A stretch of DNA of 64,000 bases from Deltaproteobacteria bacterium (GCA_020060215.1 JAGVAP010000079.1:47616-111615), one strand, 5' to 3'. Shown: positions 51,414 to 60,553, counted from the first letter of the stretch. Notes: generated from the letters alone by a model not told the origin. Program-made: numbers and translations.

Positions 51414-52427
51414 TCAGACATTCACCCAGTGTTCGAATTGCGTGTACTTGCGGTTGAGATAGTTCATCAATCCTTCCGGTCGGAAGGCGATGAAGACGAT
51501 CAGCAGGAGCGCATAGAAGACGATCCTCAATGTCCCGAAGGCGCGCAGGATCTCTGACAGGGGCACGAGAACGGCGGCCCCGAGCAGGGGCCCGATCAGC
51601 GTCCCCATGCCTCCGACGACGGAGGCGGCAATCGGGAGGATGGAGAAGTCCAGTGCGAAAAAGCTCAGGCCCACCCATCCATAGAGGTGGCACAGGTATG
51701 CGCCGCCGAAGCAACCCAGGGAGGCGCCGACAAACACCGCTCCGGCCTTGCAGCGGCGGATGTCGATCCCGGAGGCGGTCACCGCCTGGTCATTATCCTT
51801 GATGCTGCGGAGAACCAGGCCTGTATCCGAATGCGCGAGCCGCCGCAAACCGAAAAGGATAACCAGTGTCGCCCCGATAATCAGGTAGGCGTCGATCCAG
51901 GGGTGGTCGAACGTGTCGAGGCCCGGCAGCCCGTTCGTGCCTCCGAATACCTGGGTCGCCTCCACGATTCTAGCGAGCATGAGTGGATAGACCAGCGTGA
52001 TGATGGCAAAATAAATGCCCTTCAGCTTCAGGCACGGAAGCAGGAGGAGCGTGCAAAAAGCCCCCCCGAGGAGGGTTGCGGCCGGGATGGTCAGCAGGGG
52101 AGGCAGCCCCCAGTAGGCGTTCATTCCTCCGGCGATATAGCCTCCCACCCCCATGAATAGGGCCCCTCCCAGGCATACCAGTCCTATGAAGTTGGCCAGG
52201 AAATCGAAGCTGATTCCGAGCAGCCCGTAGATGAACAGGAGGCATACCACCCTTTCATAGTAGGCGCCCGGCATCAGCACCGGGCTTAGCAGGGCCCCCA
52301 GGAGAAGGATCAGCCTGGGGGTCAGCAGATACAGGCTTTCAGACCAGGATGAAACGGCGTAAATCCCGTCCGATCTCACCTTGATGCCCCTGTCCAGTCT
52401 CTCTTTTCGCCTGGATGCGCTCTCCAA
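51414..52427 (-). CDS. livM: Branched-chain-type ABC transporter permease (module 2)
   Basis: A 337-residue permease with about ten hydrophobic segments; IKDNDQAVTASGID and GMGTLIGPLLGAAVL match the module 1 copy. It begins with TTG at 52427, one base after the livH stop codon, like its paralog. Its N-terminal RKERLDRG-KVRSDGIY is shared with the other copy. Confidence 0.91.
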   Translation of the reverse strand: MESASRRKERLDRGIKVRSDGIYAVSSWSESLYLLTPRLILLLGALLSPVLMPGAYYERVVCLLFIYGLLGISFDFLANFIGLVCLGGALFMGVGGYIAGGMNAYWGLPPLLTIPAATLLGGAFCTLLLLPCLKLKGIYFAIITLVYPLMLARIVEATQVFGGTNGLPGLDTFDHPWIDAYLIIGATLVILFGLRRLAHSDTGLVLRSIKDNDQAVTASGIDIRRCKAGAVFVGASLGCFGGAYLCHLYGWVGLSFFALDFSILPIAASVVGGMGTLIGPLLGAAVLVPLSEILRAFGTLRIVFYALLLIVFIAFRPEGLMNYLNRKYTQFEHWVNV

Positions 52428-52428
52428 T

Positions 52429-53295
52429 TCAGACCCTTTCCTCGAGTTCCTTCTGTTTTCCGAAGATCCCCGAAGGCCTCAGCATCAAGGTGAGCACGAT
52501 GGCGGCCATGGCCAGGACCGATTGATAATGGCTCGCGATGAACCGCTCGGTCAGGATCTGCCCGTAGCCCAGGAGAAAGGCGGCAAGAACGGCCCCCGAC
52601 CAGCTTCCCAGACCCCCGACGATGCAGACGGCCACCGCGAAGATCAGGACGTTGTATCCCGCCTCGATGGTGAGGTTCCCGAGGGGGATGATCAGCACGG
52701 CTGAAAGACCCGCCAGTCCCGAACCCAGCGCGAGGCTGATGGCCGCCATTCGGTCGGAATCCATCCCCAGCATCATGGCGGCCTGTTCATCCTGCGCGAT
52801 CGCCCTCATGGCCAGACCCATGCGGGTGTGATGGGTGAAGAGCCACAGCAGAAGAACCGCCAGCAGCCCTGCACCCACAATGATGATCCGTTGAAGATCG
52901 ACGGGGACCTCTCTTAGAAAAACGGTCCCCCTGCAGTACACGGGTATCGCGAAACGGTGTCCGACGAAACCGCTCCACCTCAGCAGTTCGATGATGACCA
53001 GTCCCACCGCGAAGGAACCGATGATCTCCGATGCCTCCAGGCTCCTCACCCTGACCAGCACCACCCGATACATCGCCGCCCCGACGAGAGCCGTGATCAA
53101 GAGAGCCGCCAAGATTGAGAGGAGGTAGTGAAATCCGAATCTGACGCAGAAAAGCCAGGTCAGGAAGCCCGCCAGTACGTAGAGTGATCCATGGGCGAAA
53201 TTCGCCAGTCGGCTGACCCCGTACACGAGGGTGAACCCCACGGCGATGAGCGCCAACGTGACGCTGTTGATGAACCCGTAGATCAGGACGTCCAT
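52429..53295 (-). CDS. livH: Branched-chain-type ABC transporter permease (module 2)
   Basis: A 288-residue permease, paralog of the gene at 45740: GLAMRAIAQDEQAA, CIVGGLGSWSGAVLAAF and the same C-terminal IFGKQKELEERV. Forms the channel with LivM of this module. Confidence 0.92.
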   Translation of the reverse strand: MDVLIYGFINSVTLALIAVGFTLVYGVSRLANFAHGSLYVLAGFLTWLFCVRFGFHYLLSILAALLITALVGAAMYRVVLVRVRSLEASEIIGSFAVGLVIIELLRWSGFVGHRFAIPVYCRGTVFLREVPVDLQRIIIVGAGLLAVLLLWLFTHHTRMGLAMRAIAQDEQAAMMLGMDSDRMAAISLALGSGLAGLSAVLIIPLGNLTIEAGYNVLIFAVAVCIVGGLGSWSGAVLAAFLLGYGQILTERFIASHYQSVLAMAAIVLTLMLRPSGIFGKQKELEERV

Positions 53296-53391
53296 CGTGG
53301 GCCCCCGATCACCTGCCTTGCAGAATTGCCGTTCCGCAGGCCGGGAGGGGCCTGCGGGAATCGCCGTGAGCGCATGTGGCGACGATCTGTC

Positions 53392-54672
53392 TCAACGCTT
53401 GAGCCACGAGGGCATCTGAAGGGTCCCGGTGGCGCCGCTCTTGGGAAAGATGTGGACCCTTTTGCCTTCCTGCCACTGGAACCAGCAACCCAGCGCTCCC
53501 TCCGCGGGATCCAGCCCGCGGATGATGTCGTGGCTCTTCGGATCGAATCGCACCCTGCCGTACACCCCTTCTTTGATATCCGTCTTCTCGAGGGCGGCCA
53601 GCACGGCCTCGGTGTCGAGCGAGTCGGCCCGTTCGATTGCATCCTTGAGCACATACAGCGACATATAGGCCGCGGAGGACGCATACCCGGCCGGCTCCTT
53701 GCCCCATTTTTTCTTCCAGTTCTCGTTGTACCTCTCGGCCCACGGATTCAGCTTGTTGGGAACGTTTCCTGCGTTCAGCGCAGTCAGCACGGCATAGGCG
53801 CATTTGCCGTCGGTCATCTTCCAGAAGTCCGGATCCTGGCTGGGCCGGGCATACCCCATCGGCAGGGCCTTCATCTTGAAGTCGGCCCACTGCCTCATGA
53901 GGACCCCCACGTCCGGGAAATCGTTCCAGATCCACAGGATATCCGCCCCCTTGTTCTTTGCCTCGATCAGGCCGAGGGAGAAATCCGTGGTCCCGCCGGG
54001 GTAGATCTTGTGCCCGAGCACGGAGTAGCCCCACTTCGGAAGCTGCGCTTCTGCAATCTCGCCGCTCTTCCTGCAGTGCTCCACATCCGCCACCATGATG
54101 TAGGCCTTGCTGAAACCGAGGGTTTCTTTCAGTTCCTTGAGAATCACCGGGAGCTCGACCATGAGTTCGACCCCCACGTGGCCGGTCAGCCTGAAACAGT
54201 AGCGATACTTGTCATAGCTCTCCGCGATCCTCTTTGCAGTGGCGGGCGAGTAGGCGCCGCTGTGAGAGATGGAGATGATCTTGTGTTTGTTGAAGAGATC
54301 CATTGCTGCATGGTACGCCTCGGTGCGAATAGGCCCCCCGACGATGAACTTCGCCTTTTTGTTGAGCACCAACCTCTCCACCACGAGCAAGGCTTCACTG
54401 ACCGGTACACCGGGTTCACAGTCCCTGGTGTCCATGATCTCCAGCTGGAACGGCCTCTTGACTCCCCCGACGCTGACCCCTCCCATTCCGTTGATCTCCT
54501 CCAGGGCGAGCGTCATGCCCTTTTCCAGGCAGTCGCCTTCCGCGATGGCCCTCGCATTCGGGACGCCCACCACGATGGGCTCCGACGCGATCGCCGGGGT
54601 CATCAGGGTGAAAAGGAAGTTGGCAGTTACCAGGGATCCGATGATCATGTAACAACGGATGCAATTCCTCAT
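53392..54672 (-). CDS. livK: Branched-chain-type ABC transporter substrate-binding protein (module 2)
   Basis: A 426-residue binding protein, identical in length to the module 1 copy, with signal peptide MRNCIRCYMIIGSLVTANFL and cleavage after about PAIAS. The mature part starts IVVGVPNARAIAEGD. Start ATG 54672 follows AGGAGGTATGTC. No operator lies directly upstream, so module 2 may be read from the AOR promoter at 57.7 kb or from an unseen promoter in the 348-base gap. Confidence 0.91.
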   Translation of the reverse strand: MRNCIRCYMIIGSLVTANFLFTLMTPAIASEPIVVGVPNARAIAEGDCLEKGMTLALEEINGMGGVSVGGVKRPFQLEIMDTRDCEPGVPVSEALLVVERLVLNKKAKFIVGGPIRTEAYHAAMDLFNKHKIISISHSGAYSPATAKRIAESYDKYRYCFRLTGHVGVELMVELPVILKELKETLGFSKAYIMVADVEHCRKSGEIAEAQLPKWGYSVLGHKIYPGGTTDFSLGLIEAKNKGADILWIWNDFPDVGVLMRQWADFKMKALPMGYARPSQDPDFWKMTDGKCAYAVLTALNAGNVPNKLNPWAERYNENWKKKWGKEPAGYASSAAYMSLYVLKDAIERADSLDTEAVLAALEKTDIKEGVYGRVRFDPKSHDIIRGLDPAEGALGCWFQWQEGKRVHIFPKSGATGTLQMPSWLKR

Positions 54673-55020
54673 GACATACCTCCTGGTTCAGGTTGCCCAA
54701 AACGCGCGTTCGCGCCCCTCGCACGGCTCAACATCCCCCTGCTGCTGCATCCTCTTGCCGGAAGAGGGGTCCCTCTCGACAGAGAACAATGCTCCGGAGG
54801 GCTTCTCAGGGTTACGCCCGCCGGAGACGCCCATATCTTGGCACGCCCTCGACTCGGGCAGGACCACTGCTTTCTTGCTTTCTTTAGGGGATAGGAAAAG
54901 GAGTACGCCGCTTCCCAGGGTGCCTGCCTGGGCGAATGCAAGTGGAAGTTTATTACGCCATCACGTCAGAAAGTTCTTTCTCTGCAATCCCGGCCGTCTC
55001 TTCGATCTACCGGTTGTTCC
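54673..55020. other. Intergenic region with hairpin, 348 bases
   Basis: No gene was found on either strand. It holds a hairpin (CTCCGG and GGGC at 54792-54802 pairing with GCCC and CCGGAG at 54816-54826, 13-base loop). It could be a leader or an end structure of the AOR operon; there is no T-run next to it, and no TetR operator in this gap. Confidence 0.5.
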
Positions 55021-55506
55021 CTAGAATGACTGAAACTTTCCCATCCTCTCGGGCAGACTCTCCGCTACAGCTCGTTTTTTGATCAGATTCGCCTGGGAGG
55101 CTTCCACGAACTGAATCGCATGCGTCGAGCAGAATTTTGCGCAAACGGGATCGCCTTCACAGAAATCGCACTTGAGCACCTTCTTTCCGACGGGGTCGTA
55201 TCCCATGCCGCCGAACGGGCAGACCGTGACGCACAACCTGCAGCCGATGCACCGATCCTGATCATGGACCACTCTGCCGAGCTTCTCGTCACGCGAGAGC
55301 GCCTTCACCGGACAGGCATGAAGGCAGGGAGCGTCCTGACATTGCTGACACGAAAAGGGCATCATGAATCCCTCCCACTCCCACTTCACCACATGGATTC
55401 GGCTTCGGGCGGGGTTGCTCGCCCCCTCATGGGCCGCGGAGCAGACCGCTTCGCATGTCCTGCATCCGGTGCACTTCTCCTGATCGATCAACAACATCTT
55501 TTGCAT
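55021..55506 (-). CDS. Four-cluster ferredoxin-type electron-transfer protein of the AOR
   Basis: A 161-residue protein with four cysteine groups (CTGCRTCEAVC, CQQCQDAPCLHACP, CIGCRLCVTVCPFGG, CDFC...CAKFC). It follows the aldehyde:ferredoxin oxidoreductase gene after 24 bases, the standard arrangement for the electron-transfer subunit of multi-subunit tungsten oxidoreductases (as in AorA or BamC). It lies in the same operon as the zinc ribbon and AOR genes. Confidence 0.9.
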   Translation of the reverse strand: MQKMLLIDQEKCTGCRTCEAVCSAAHEGASNPARSRIHVVKWEWEGFMMPFSCQQCQDAPCLHACPVKALSRDEKLGRVVHDQDRCIGCRLCVTVCPFGGMGYDPVGKKVLKCDFCEGDPVCAKFCSTHAIQFVEASQANLIKKRAVAESLPERMGKFQSF

Positions 55507-55530
55507 ATGCCCTGAACCTCCGTACCCTTG

Positions 55531-57435
55531 CTAGAGAAGATGGGATGGTTCCTTGTCCAGTTGAAGCTTTTTCAATCCCTCCGGCGTAGGCAGGCCGTTC
55601 GTGTCCCAGCCGTGAAGCTCGTAGTATTCATCGAGCATGGCGTTCCACTTCTCCCGGTCTATCCTGGTTCCCTTGACGATATCCAGCCCTCCGGGCACCG
55701 CCTCCGCGAAATACCGCTCAGGGAGCCGGTCGTCCTTTCGATCGTAGCCGGCCTCCCGATGGTTGAACATCCTTTCGACGGTATAGATCCTTTCCCCCGC
55801 CTCCTTGAGATCTTCGGGGGTAAGGCGCAGTCCGGTGGTGTGAAAGACCATCTCCGACCATTCCTCCCACCCGGGCGCACGCGGGCTGAAGAAAATGGTG
55901 TGGAATTTGCAGGTGCCGATGGAATCGACGGCCGCGAAGACGCGCTCCATCATCCATACCTCTCTTGCCTTCCCCACATAGGATTTGAAATCGGAGGACA
56001 TGGGACCGCCTTCGAATACCTTCTCCAACACTTGTTCCGGTAGGTGGTAAAGATCGATCGCCGGTCTGCTCCTCAGGTGATCGCAGCCCCTTGTCGACGT
56101 GGCGATGCCCAGGGACAGTGCGGGCGTGGACCTCTCGTCCGAAAGCATGTTTCCCATTCCCTTGATGTGCAGGAGATAGTACTCCGCCTCCGGCTTTCCC
56201 AGCCTCTCCAGCGCCTTGAGGGGGCCTTCCGCCAACAGATCGCCGAAGCCCTTCCGATAGGCCACCATCTCCAGAAGCACGGGGAGAAGCTGATCGGAAT
56301 TCGACCATTCCAATCTGAGGCCGCCCGTGTCCGTCTCGTCGATGATCCCTTTTTCATACAGCTCAAAGGCCCATGCCGCTATGTTGGAGAACTCCGCCAT
56401 GTCAAAACCGTACTTGTCCACCAGGTGGGAGCCGTGCAGAACGCTCTCCCAGTTGGTGATGTTCAAAATCCCTCCCATGCACATCTGGGTATTGTACTCT
56501 GGCCCCTCCCCGGAAAGACCGGCAAGAGGGCCCTCCTTGATCTGCCACTGGTGGCGGCAATGCACGGGGCAGCCGAAACAGCCGGTGACCCCGACATGGT
56601 ACTTCTCATGAAATCTTTCAATGGTCAGACTTTCCCAGTCCTCGAGCTTGTTGAATTGGAAGTTGCGGTATCGCAGGAGTCCGGTGGTATTGGTCACATT
56701 CCATATGAACATCGTTCCATCATAACCCAGGGCCTGCGCCACCTTGGTGTTCATCATCTTGTCCTGCCACACTTTGGCGGAATCCAGGGCTTCTCTGGGA
56801 TTGAGGTTCTTGACGTCCATGCTTCCCCTGACGGCGATGGCCTTGAGATTCTTCGAACCCCAGACCGCCCCGACCCCCGACCTGCCCCCGGTGTTCTTCA
56901 AGCCCGTTCTCACGTTGGCGTACCTGACCAGGTTCTCCGCGGCGGGGCCGATGCACATGACCTGGACCCCGGGGTCTCCGATCTCATCCTTCAGGATCTT
57001 CTGGGTTTCGAATGCATCCTGGCCCCACAGGTGGCGTCCGTCCCGGATCTCCACCTCCCCGTCATGAACCCATAGATAGACCGGTTTCTCGGATTTTCCC
57101 TTGAACAGGAGGTGGTGAAAGCCCGCGAAGGTGAGCTCGGGGGCGAAGAACCCTCCCATGTTGCAGCTGCCCACTCCGTTGGTGACTGGGGACTTGGCGC
57201 CCGAATGCGTTCGCGCCGCCGCAGGCGCGACCGACCCCCCCAGGAGCCCTGCGCTGACCGTGACCGCGTTGTCCGGCCCCAGGGGGTCGCTGCCGGGTTT
57301 CACGTGGTTGTAGAGCAGGTACATGTCGATCCCCCGGCCGCCCAGATAGAGTCTTCGCACCCTTTCGGGGATGGCGCTCTTTTTGATCTCGCCACTGGTC
57401 AGATCGATATAGGCAATCTTTCTCGATAACGGCAT
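55531..57435 (-). CDS. Tungsten aldehyde:ferredoxin oxidoreductase family protein
   Basis: A 634-residue AOR-family enzyme: N-terminal KIAYIDLTSGEI and YLGGRGID, ANVRTGLKNTGGRSGVGAVWGSKNLKA (pterin binding), 4Fe-4S ligands in CFGCPVHC and Cys in SIGTCKFH, and HGWDTNGLPTPEGL at the end. It oxidises an aldehyde to an acid, or the reverse, with ferredoxin. It is clearly distinct from BamB at 61183 (no MRYAETG start, no DEKWHTENF segment). Benzaldehyde or phenylacetaldehyde are plausible substrates in this setting. Its length exceeds Pyrococcus AOR by about 30 residues. Confidence 0.9.
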   Translation of the reverse strand: MPLSRKIAYIDLTSGEIKKSAIPERVRRLYLGGRGIDMYLLYNHVKPGSDPLGPDNAVTVSAGLLGGSVAPAAARTHSGAKSPVTNGVGSCNMGGFFAPELTFAGFHHLLFKGKSEKPVYLWVHDGEVEIRDGRHLWGQDAFETQKILKDEIGDPGVQVMCIGPAAENLVRYANVRTGLKNTGGRSGVGAVWGSKNLKAIAVRGSMDVKNLNPREALDSAKVWQDKMMNTKVAQALGYDGTMFIWNVTNTTGLLRYRNFQFNKLEDWESLTIERFHEKYHVGVTGCFGCPVHCRHQWQIKEGPLAGLSGEGPEYNTQMCMGGILNITNWESVLHGSHLVDKYGFDMAEFSNIAAWAFELYEKGIIDETDTGGLRLEWSNSDQLLPVLLEMVAYRKGFGDLLAEGPLKALERLGKPEAEYYLLHIKGMGNMLSDERSTPALSLGIATSTRGCDHLRSRPAIDLYHLPEQVLEKVFEGGPMSSDFKSYVGKAREVWMMERVFAAVDSIGTCKFHTIFFSPRAPGWEEWSEMVFHTTGLRLTPEDLKEAGERIYTVERMFNHREAGYDRKDDRLPERYFAEAVPGGLDIVKGTRIDREKWNAMLDEYYELHGWDTNGLPTPEGLKKLQLDKEPSHLL

Positions 57436-57482
57436 ACCCTCCCCCTATTCTTCAGGCGTGATGAGGTGATTCGAACCGCCGG

Positions 57483-57653
57483 TCATGACCGGTTCGGTTG
57501 ATCCCTGTCCGAACCCTGGATCTTGGGCATACTCCCGCGCCAGGCGATGACGTATCGCTCTCCGCATTTGGGGCATGTCAGCTTCTGCGTTTTGGGTGGA
57601 ACCTTGATCCGATCAAAACAGTTCAAACACCGAACCTGTTCGTCTTCGCGCAT
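57483..57653 (-). CDS. Small zinc-ribbon protein upstream of AOR
   Basis: A 56-codon gene. It starts at ATG 57653, six bases after AGGAG, and ends at 57485. The product has two CxxC pairs, CLNC at residues 9-12 and CPKC at 27-30, typical of a zinc ribbon, and a short basic tail. It lies between operator 57717 and the AOR gene, 48 bases from the latter, so it is co-transcribed. It may help assembly or act as a small electron carrier (rubredoxin-like spacing is not perfect). Function unknown. Confidence 0.7.
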   Translation of the reverse strand: MREDEQVRCLNCFDRIKVPPKTQKLTCPKCGERYVIAWRGSMPKIQGSDRDQPNRS

Positions 57654-57716
57654 GGGAGACTCCTTGGTCTGCCTTCAAACCGAATTCCCGTTGGAGGGTG
57701 GTGCATCGCATCCTGA

Positions 57717-57728
57717 ACGAATGTTCGT
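57717..57728 (-). promoter_or_regulatory. TetR operator and promoter of the zinc-ribbon/AOR operon
   Basis: Perfect palindrome ACGAATGTTCGT. Minus-strand promoter TTGACA (57751-57756), 17 bases, TAAAAA (57728-57733), with the operator directly downstream. Confidence 0.85.
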
Positions 57729-57774
57729 TTTTACAATGGAGAAATTTTTTTGTCAATAAAATTTTCCCTCCAGT

Positions 57775-58539
57775 TCAGCGGCTCTCGCCAAATGAGCGAT
57801 GCCCCGTCATCGCTTTCCCCCTGTAAAAGCACTCTTTGGACGCTTCGAGATCGAAAGTCTGCAGATACGAAACCCCGGCCCCGAAGTCGATCACCTTTTT
57901 GGCCTGGATCAGGGCATGAGAGGAGTGACCTCCCATGAGATCCGCAAGTTTGACCGCCTCCTCCAGCAGTCCTTCCGCCTGCACGATCCTGCTGTAAATG
58001 CCCAGAGTGCAGGCTTCCTCTGCTTCCACGAGCCTCCCGGTGTAGATCAGTTCCTTGGCCACAGCAATCCCGGCCACGGTTCGAAGACGCTGGCAGCCGC
58101 CCGCCGAAGGGATCATTCCCCACCGGATTTCGGTCTGCCCGAATCGGGCATGGGGCACGGCAATGCGGATGTCGCAAACGAGGGCAAGCTCAGCGCCACC
58201 CCCAAGCGCAACCCCGTTCACCGCGCCGATAACCGGCTTTGCAAACTCGCCCAGGTAGTGAAAGAGAGGGATGATCTCCCTCTCCCGCGAAGAAAGGATC
58301 TCCTCTTCATTCATTCCGGAGCGCTCCTTGAGGTCCAGTCCGGCGCAGAAGCTCTTGTCCTCCGAGCCGGAGAGGATGACCGTTTTCACCGCAGGATCCC
58401 ATCGGGCCTCTTCAAAGGCGCGCCTCAACTCCCTGACCATGACCAAATTGAGGGAGTTCATCGCTTCGGGTCTGTTCATTCGGATGATCCGGGTGCTCCC
58501 CTTCCTCTCAACCTGGAGATGGACAAACGTCGCCGGCAT
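57775..58539 (-). CDS. Enoyl-CoA hydratase/isomerase (crotonase)
   Basis: A 254-residue crotonase: KSFCAGLDL and ALGGGAELAL for the oxyanion hole, catalytic glutamates in GGGAELAL and QTEIRWGMIPSAGGCQRL; CQRL replaces the common TQRL. Start ATG 58539 follows AAGGAG by eight bases; the longer frame to 58596 would cross the operator at 58571-58582. It is divergent from an acyl-CoA dehydrogenase under two similar operators, so they likely catalyse consecutive dehydrogenation and hydration steps. Confidence 0.9.
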   Translation of the reverse strand: MPATFVHLQVERKGSTRIIRMNRPEAMNSLNLVMVRELRRAFEEARWDPAVKTVILSGSEDKSFCAGLDLKERSGMNEEEILSSREREIIPLFHYLGEFAKPVIGAVNGVALGGGAELALVCDIRIAVPHARFGQTEIRWGMIPSAGGCQRLRTVAGIAVAKELIYTGRLVEAEEACTLGIYSRIVQAEGLLEEAVKLADLMGGHSSHALIQAKKVIDFGAGVSYLQTFDLEASKECFYRGKAMTGHRSFGESR

Positions 58540-58570
58540 GACACGACTCCTTTCTGATGACAGACGGTGA

Positions 58571-58582
58571 ACGACTGTTCGT
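58571..58582 (-). promoter_or_regulatory. TetR operator copy (one mismatch) before the crotonase
   Basis: ACGACTGTTCGT. Minus-strand promoter TTGACA (58607-58612), 17 bases, TTTATA (58584-58589), operator directly downstream. The mismatch relates it to the partner site at 58690, which carries the mirror change. Confidence 0.75.
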
Positions 58583-58689
58583 TTATAAATCAACAATCGT
58601 GCATTCTGTCAAGAGAAAATTCCGCCTGGCCTTTCCCGGACATCGGGAGGAGAAGCCGCGGTTGACAATCGGTGGGGACTGCCATATAA

Positions 58690-58701
58690 ACGAACAGTCG
58701 T
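58690..58701 (+). promoter_or_regulatory. TetR operator copy (one mismatch) before acyl-CoA dehydrogenase
   Basis: ACGAACAGTCGT. Plus-strand promoter TTGACA (58662-58667), 17 bases, TATAAA (58685-58690), operator directly downstream. Confidence 0.78.
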
Positions 58702-58774
58702 TCATGAGCTTTGTTTTCCGCCCCCATAAGGGGGCTTTTAAAAGACGCTCAATTCGCGCAAGGGGGCCCCGAAC

Positions 58775-59932
58775 ATGGATTTTCAGCTTGCCAAGGAGCA
58801 AAGGGACATTCAGAGAGCAGCCCGGGAATTTGCCGAAGCCGAGTTTACGAAAGATCTGGCCGTCGAGATCGAACGGACACACGTATTTCCCTGGAAGATT
58901 TTCAAGAAGGCGAGCGAGCTGGGATTCGCCTGTATCGACATTCCCGAACAGTACGGGGGACAGGGATACCACCTTATGGAAAGAGCGCTGGTGACGGAGG
59001 AATTCTGCAGGGTGGGGGCAGGCATGGGTTTGCACTCGAGCCATCCCGGCCTGGGGGTCGAAATGATTCTCTGGGCGGGCAGCGCGGATCAGAAGGCGCG
59101 CTACCTGCCTCCCCTGTGCAGGGGGGATGCACTTCTCGCCTCCGCATTCACAGAACCGGATCGGGGGAGTGATCTGGTGACCCATCCTCTTTCCACCTGG
59201 GCGGAAAGGTCCTCCGGAATGTACGTCATCAATGGTACGAAAACCTTTATCACCCTGGCCAGCATTGCAGAGAACATCATCGTCTTGTGCCAGACGGATC
59301 CGGATGCCAAGCCCCCCTATAAAGGGCAAAGTACCATTCTCGTGGAGAGCGGCACGCCGGGAGTAAGCGTTACGGAGTTTGAGAAGATGGGCTGGCACGC
59401 AGCTCCGACCACGGAGATCTTCTTCAGGGATGTCAAGGTGCCGCTTGAAAATCTTCTTGGGACCGAAGGTCGGGGTTTCTACCAATCCATTCAATTCCTG
59501 GACAGGTTTCGTGTCATGATCGGGGCTGCCGGCGTGGGAATGGCCCAAGGTGCTTTCGAGAAATCCCTGCAGTATGCGAAGACACGGGAGGCGTTCGGGT
59601 GCAAGATTGGCATGTTTCAGGCGGTATCGCACAAGCTTGCGGAAATGGCGACCAAGATCGAAGCGTCAAGGCTTCTCGTCCACGAGGCCGCCTTCCAGAT
59701 GGACGCCAAGGGGAAGATCGACCCCAAGATCTCCTCGATGGCCAAGTGGTATCCCGCGAGGGTAGCCTGTGAGTGTTGCGATGAGGCAATGGAGATCTTC
59801 GGAGGCTACGGGTACATGCTGGAAGGCGAGGTGGAGAGGTTCTACCGCGACGCGCGGGTCCTGGAGATTGTGGAGGGGACCAGGGAAATTCATAAGAACA
59901 CGATTGCAAGATCTCTCCTGGGGAAACTGTAA
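58775..59932 (+). CDS. Acyl-CoA dehydrogenase
   Basis: A 385-residue acyl-CoA dehydrogenase: SAFTEPDRGSDLV flavin motif, RFYRDARVLEIVEGTREIH with the catalytic Glu, and FGGYGYMLEGEVER. The start ATG 58775 gives the standard MDFQLAKEQ opening. It is transcribed alone from the operator-controlled promoter at 58.69 kb, divergent from the crotonase. A cyclohexane- or cyclohexenecarboxyl-CoA dehydrogenase or a pimeloyl-CoA-type step are candidates; the residue at the base position does not decide. Confidence 0.9.
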   Translation: MDFQLAKEQRDIQRAAREFAEAEFTKDLAVEIERTHVFPWKIFKKASELGFACIDIPEQYGGQGYHLMERALVTEEFCRVGAGMGLHSSHPGLGVEMILWAGSADQKARYLPPLCRGDALLASAFTEPDRGSDLVTHPLSTWAERSSGMYVINGTKTFITLASIAENIIVLCQTDPDAKPPYKGQSTILVESGTPGVSVTEFEKMGWHAAPTTEIFFRDVKVPLENLLGTEGRGFYQSIQFLDRFRVMIGAAGVGMAQGAFEKSLQYAKTREAFGCKIGMFQAVSHKLAEMATKIEASRLLVHEAAFQMDAKGKIDPKISSMAKWYPARVACECCDEAMEIFGGYGYMLEGEVERFYRDARVLEIVEGTREIHKNTIARSLLGKL

Positions 59933-60087
59933 ACTTCGCAAAGAGCTTCTGCGTCAATTACCTGGTCTTCTGGATGTTCCTGGGTGATCTTGCCAAGCAG
60001 CCTTCGTCTTTCTGCAACCGTAATCCACCCCCGACATGATCATCCGTTCGTCCTCTGGGAGCGAGCTGCCAATCGGTTATCGGCTCG

Positions 60088-60216
60088 TTACTCGGGCGCG
60101 AGCGTGGAGGAATTTTTGGGTGCATCCTTGAAATTCCAGTGAATGGTGACCCTTTCGAAGAAAGCCACCCGGTTCGCCCCCAAAACGGTCATGTCGCATG
60201 CGGGGAAAAGGGTCAT
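60088..60216 (-). CDS. Possible small ORF, 42 residues
   Basis: An ATG at 60216 opens a 42-codon frame ending in TAA at 60088. The composition looks protein-like (MTVLGANRVAFFERV in the middle, aromatic and charged residues mixed) but there is no clear ribosome site and no family I recognise. It may be a remnant of a longer gene. Confidence 0.22.
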   Translation of the reverse strand: MTLFPACDMTVLGANRVAFFERVTIHWNFKDAPKNSSTLAPE

Positions 60217-60284
60217 CTCATAAGATACCGGTGGGACGGCTTTTTTTCTTGACTTCCCTTTTCTCCTTCCATAATAGTTATTTT

Positions 60285-60307
60285 GTAGCTAGAATGTGAT
60301 TAAAACG
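60285..60307 (+). promoter_or_regulatory. 23-base motif, copy 1 (before AbrB-like gene)
   Basis: Begins GTAGCTAGAATGTG and ends TAAAACG; 18 of 23 bases match the copy at 61013-61035 in front of bamB. Both copies follow a CGG, a run of T and CTTGAC. It may be a binding site of a regulator specific to the bam side. Confidence 0.45.
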
Positions 60308-60351
60308 CAACCATCTCCCTGTTGAGAGGGAGAAGGGGCAGGTGTAGAAAG

Positions 60352-60540
60352 ATGGCGAAGTCCAAGAAAAGGGAACAAGAGAAGCCTCCGGCCGAGACGC
60401 ACCATCTGGTCAAGGTGAAGTTCGAGGTCTATGGGGAAGAGATGATCGACAAACAGGTGAGACGAAGTGGAGCCAGCGGGAGGGTCTACCTGCCGCCTGA
60501 CTGGGTGGATCGACATGTGAAGATCATCAGGATTGACTGA
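60352..60540 (+). CDS. Small AbrB/DUF2080-like protein
   Basis: A 62-residue protein: lysine-rich N-terminus (MAKSKKREQ), then a swapped-hairpin-like core RRSGASGRVYLPPDWV followed by HVKIIRID. The GxSGxVYLPxxW-VxVI pattern is that of DUF2080/AbrB-type small proteins, some of which are carried by archaeal and bacterial mobile elements. Start ATG 60352; the GNAT gene follows after 13 bases, so the two form an operon. DNA binding is possible but not shown. Confidence 0.65.
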   Translation: MAKSKKREQEKPPAETHHLVKVKFEVYGEEMIDKQVRRSGASGRVYLPPDWVDRHVKIIRID

Positions 60541-60553
60541 ACAAGGGGTGAGC

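Larger units (their letters stand above)
59933..60351. other. Intergenic region, 419 bases
   Basis: It holds a possible 42-codon minus-strand frame (listed separately), a T-rich stretch at about 60240-60250 and the 23-base motif at 60285-60307 that recurs before bamB. No larger gene was found. This marks the border between the TetR-controlled region and the bam region. Confidence 0.6.

Noticed and set aside
54673..55020. Possible riboswitch (molybdenum- or tungsten-cofactor type) before livK
   Set aside because: The hairpin shares only a few bases with the consensus I remember and the downstream gene is not a cofactor gene; left as an unexplained hairpin.
55531..57435. Second BamB copy
   Set aside because: The AOR lacks the MRYAETG start and the Glu/His/Cys pattern of BamB; it fits ordinary aldehyde oxidoreductases.
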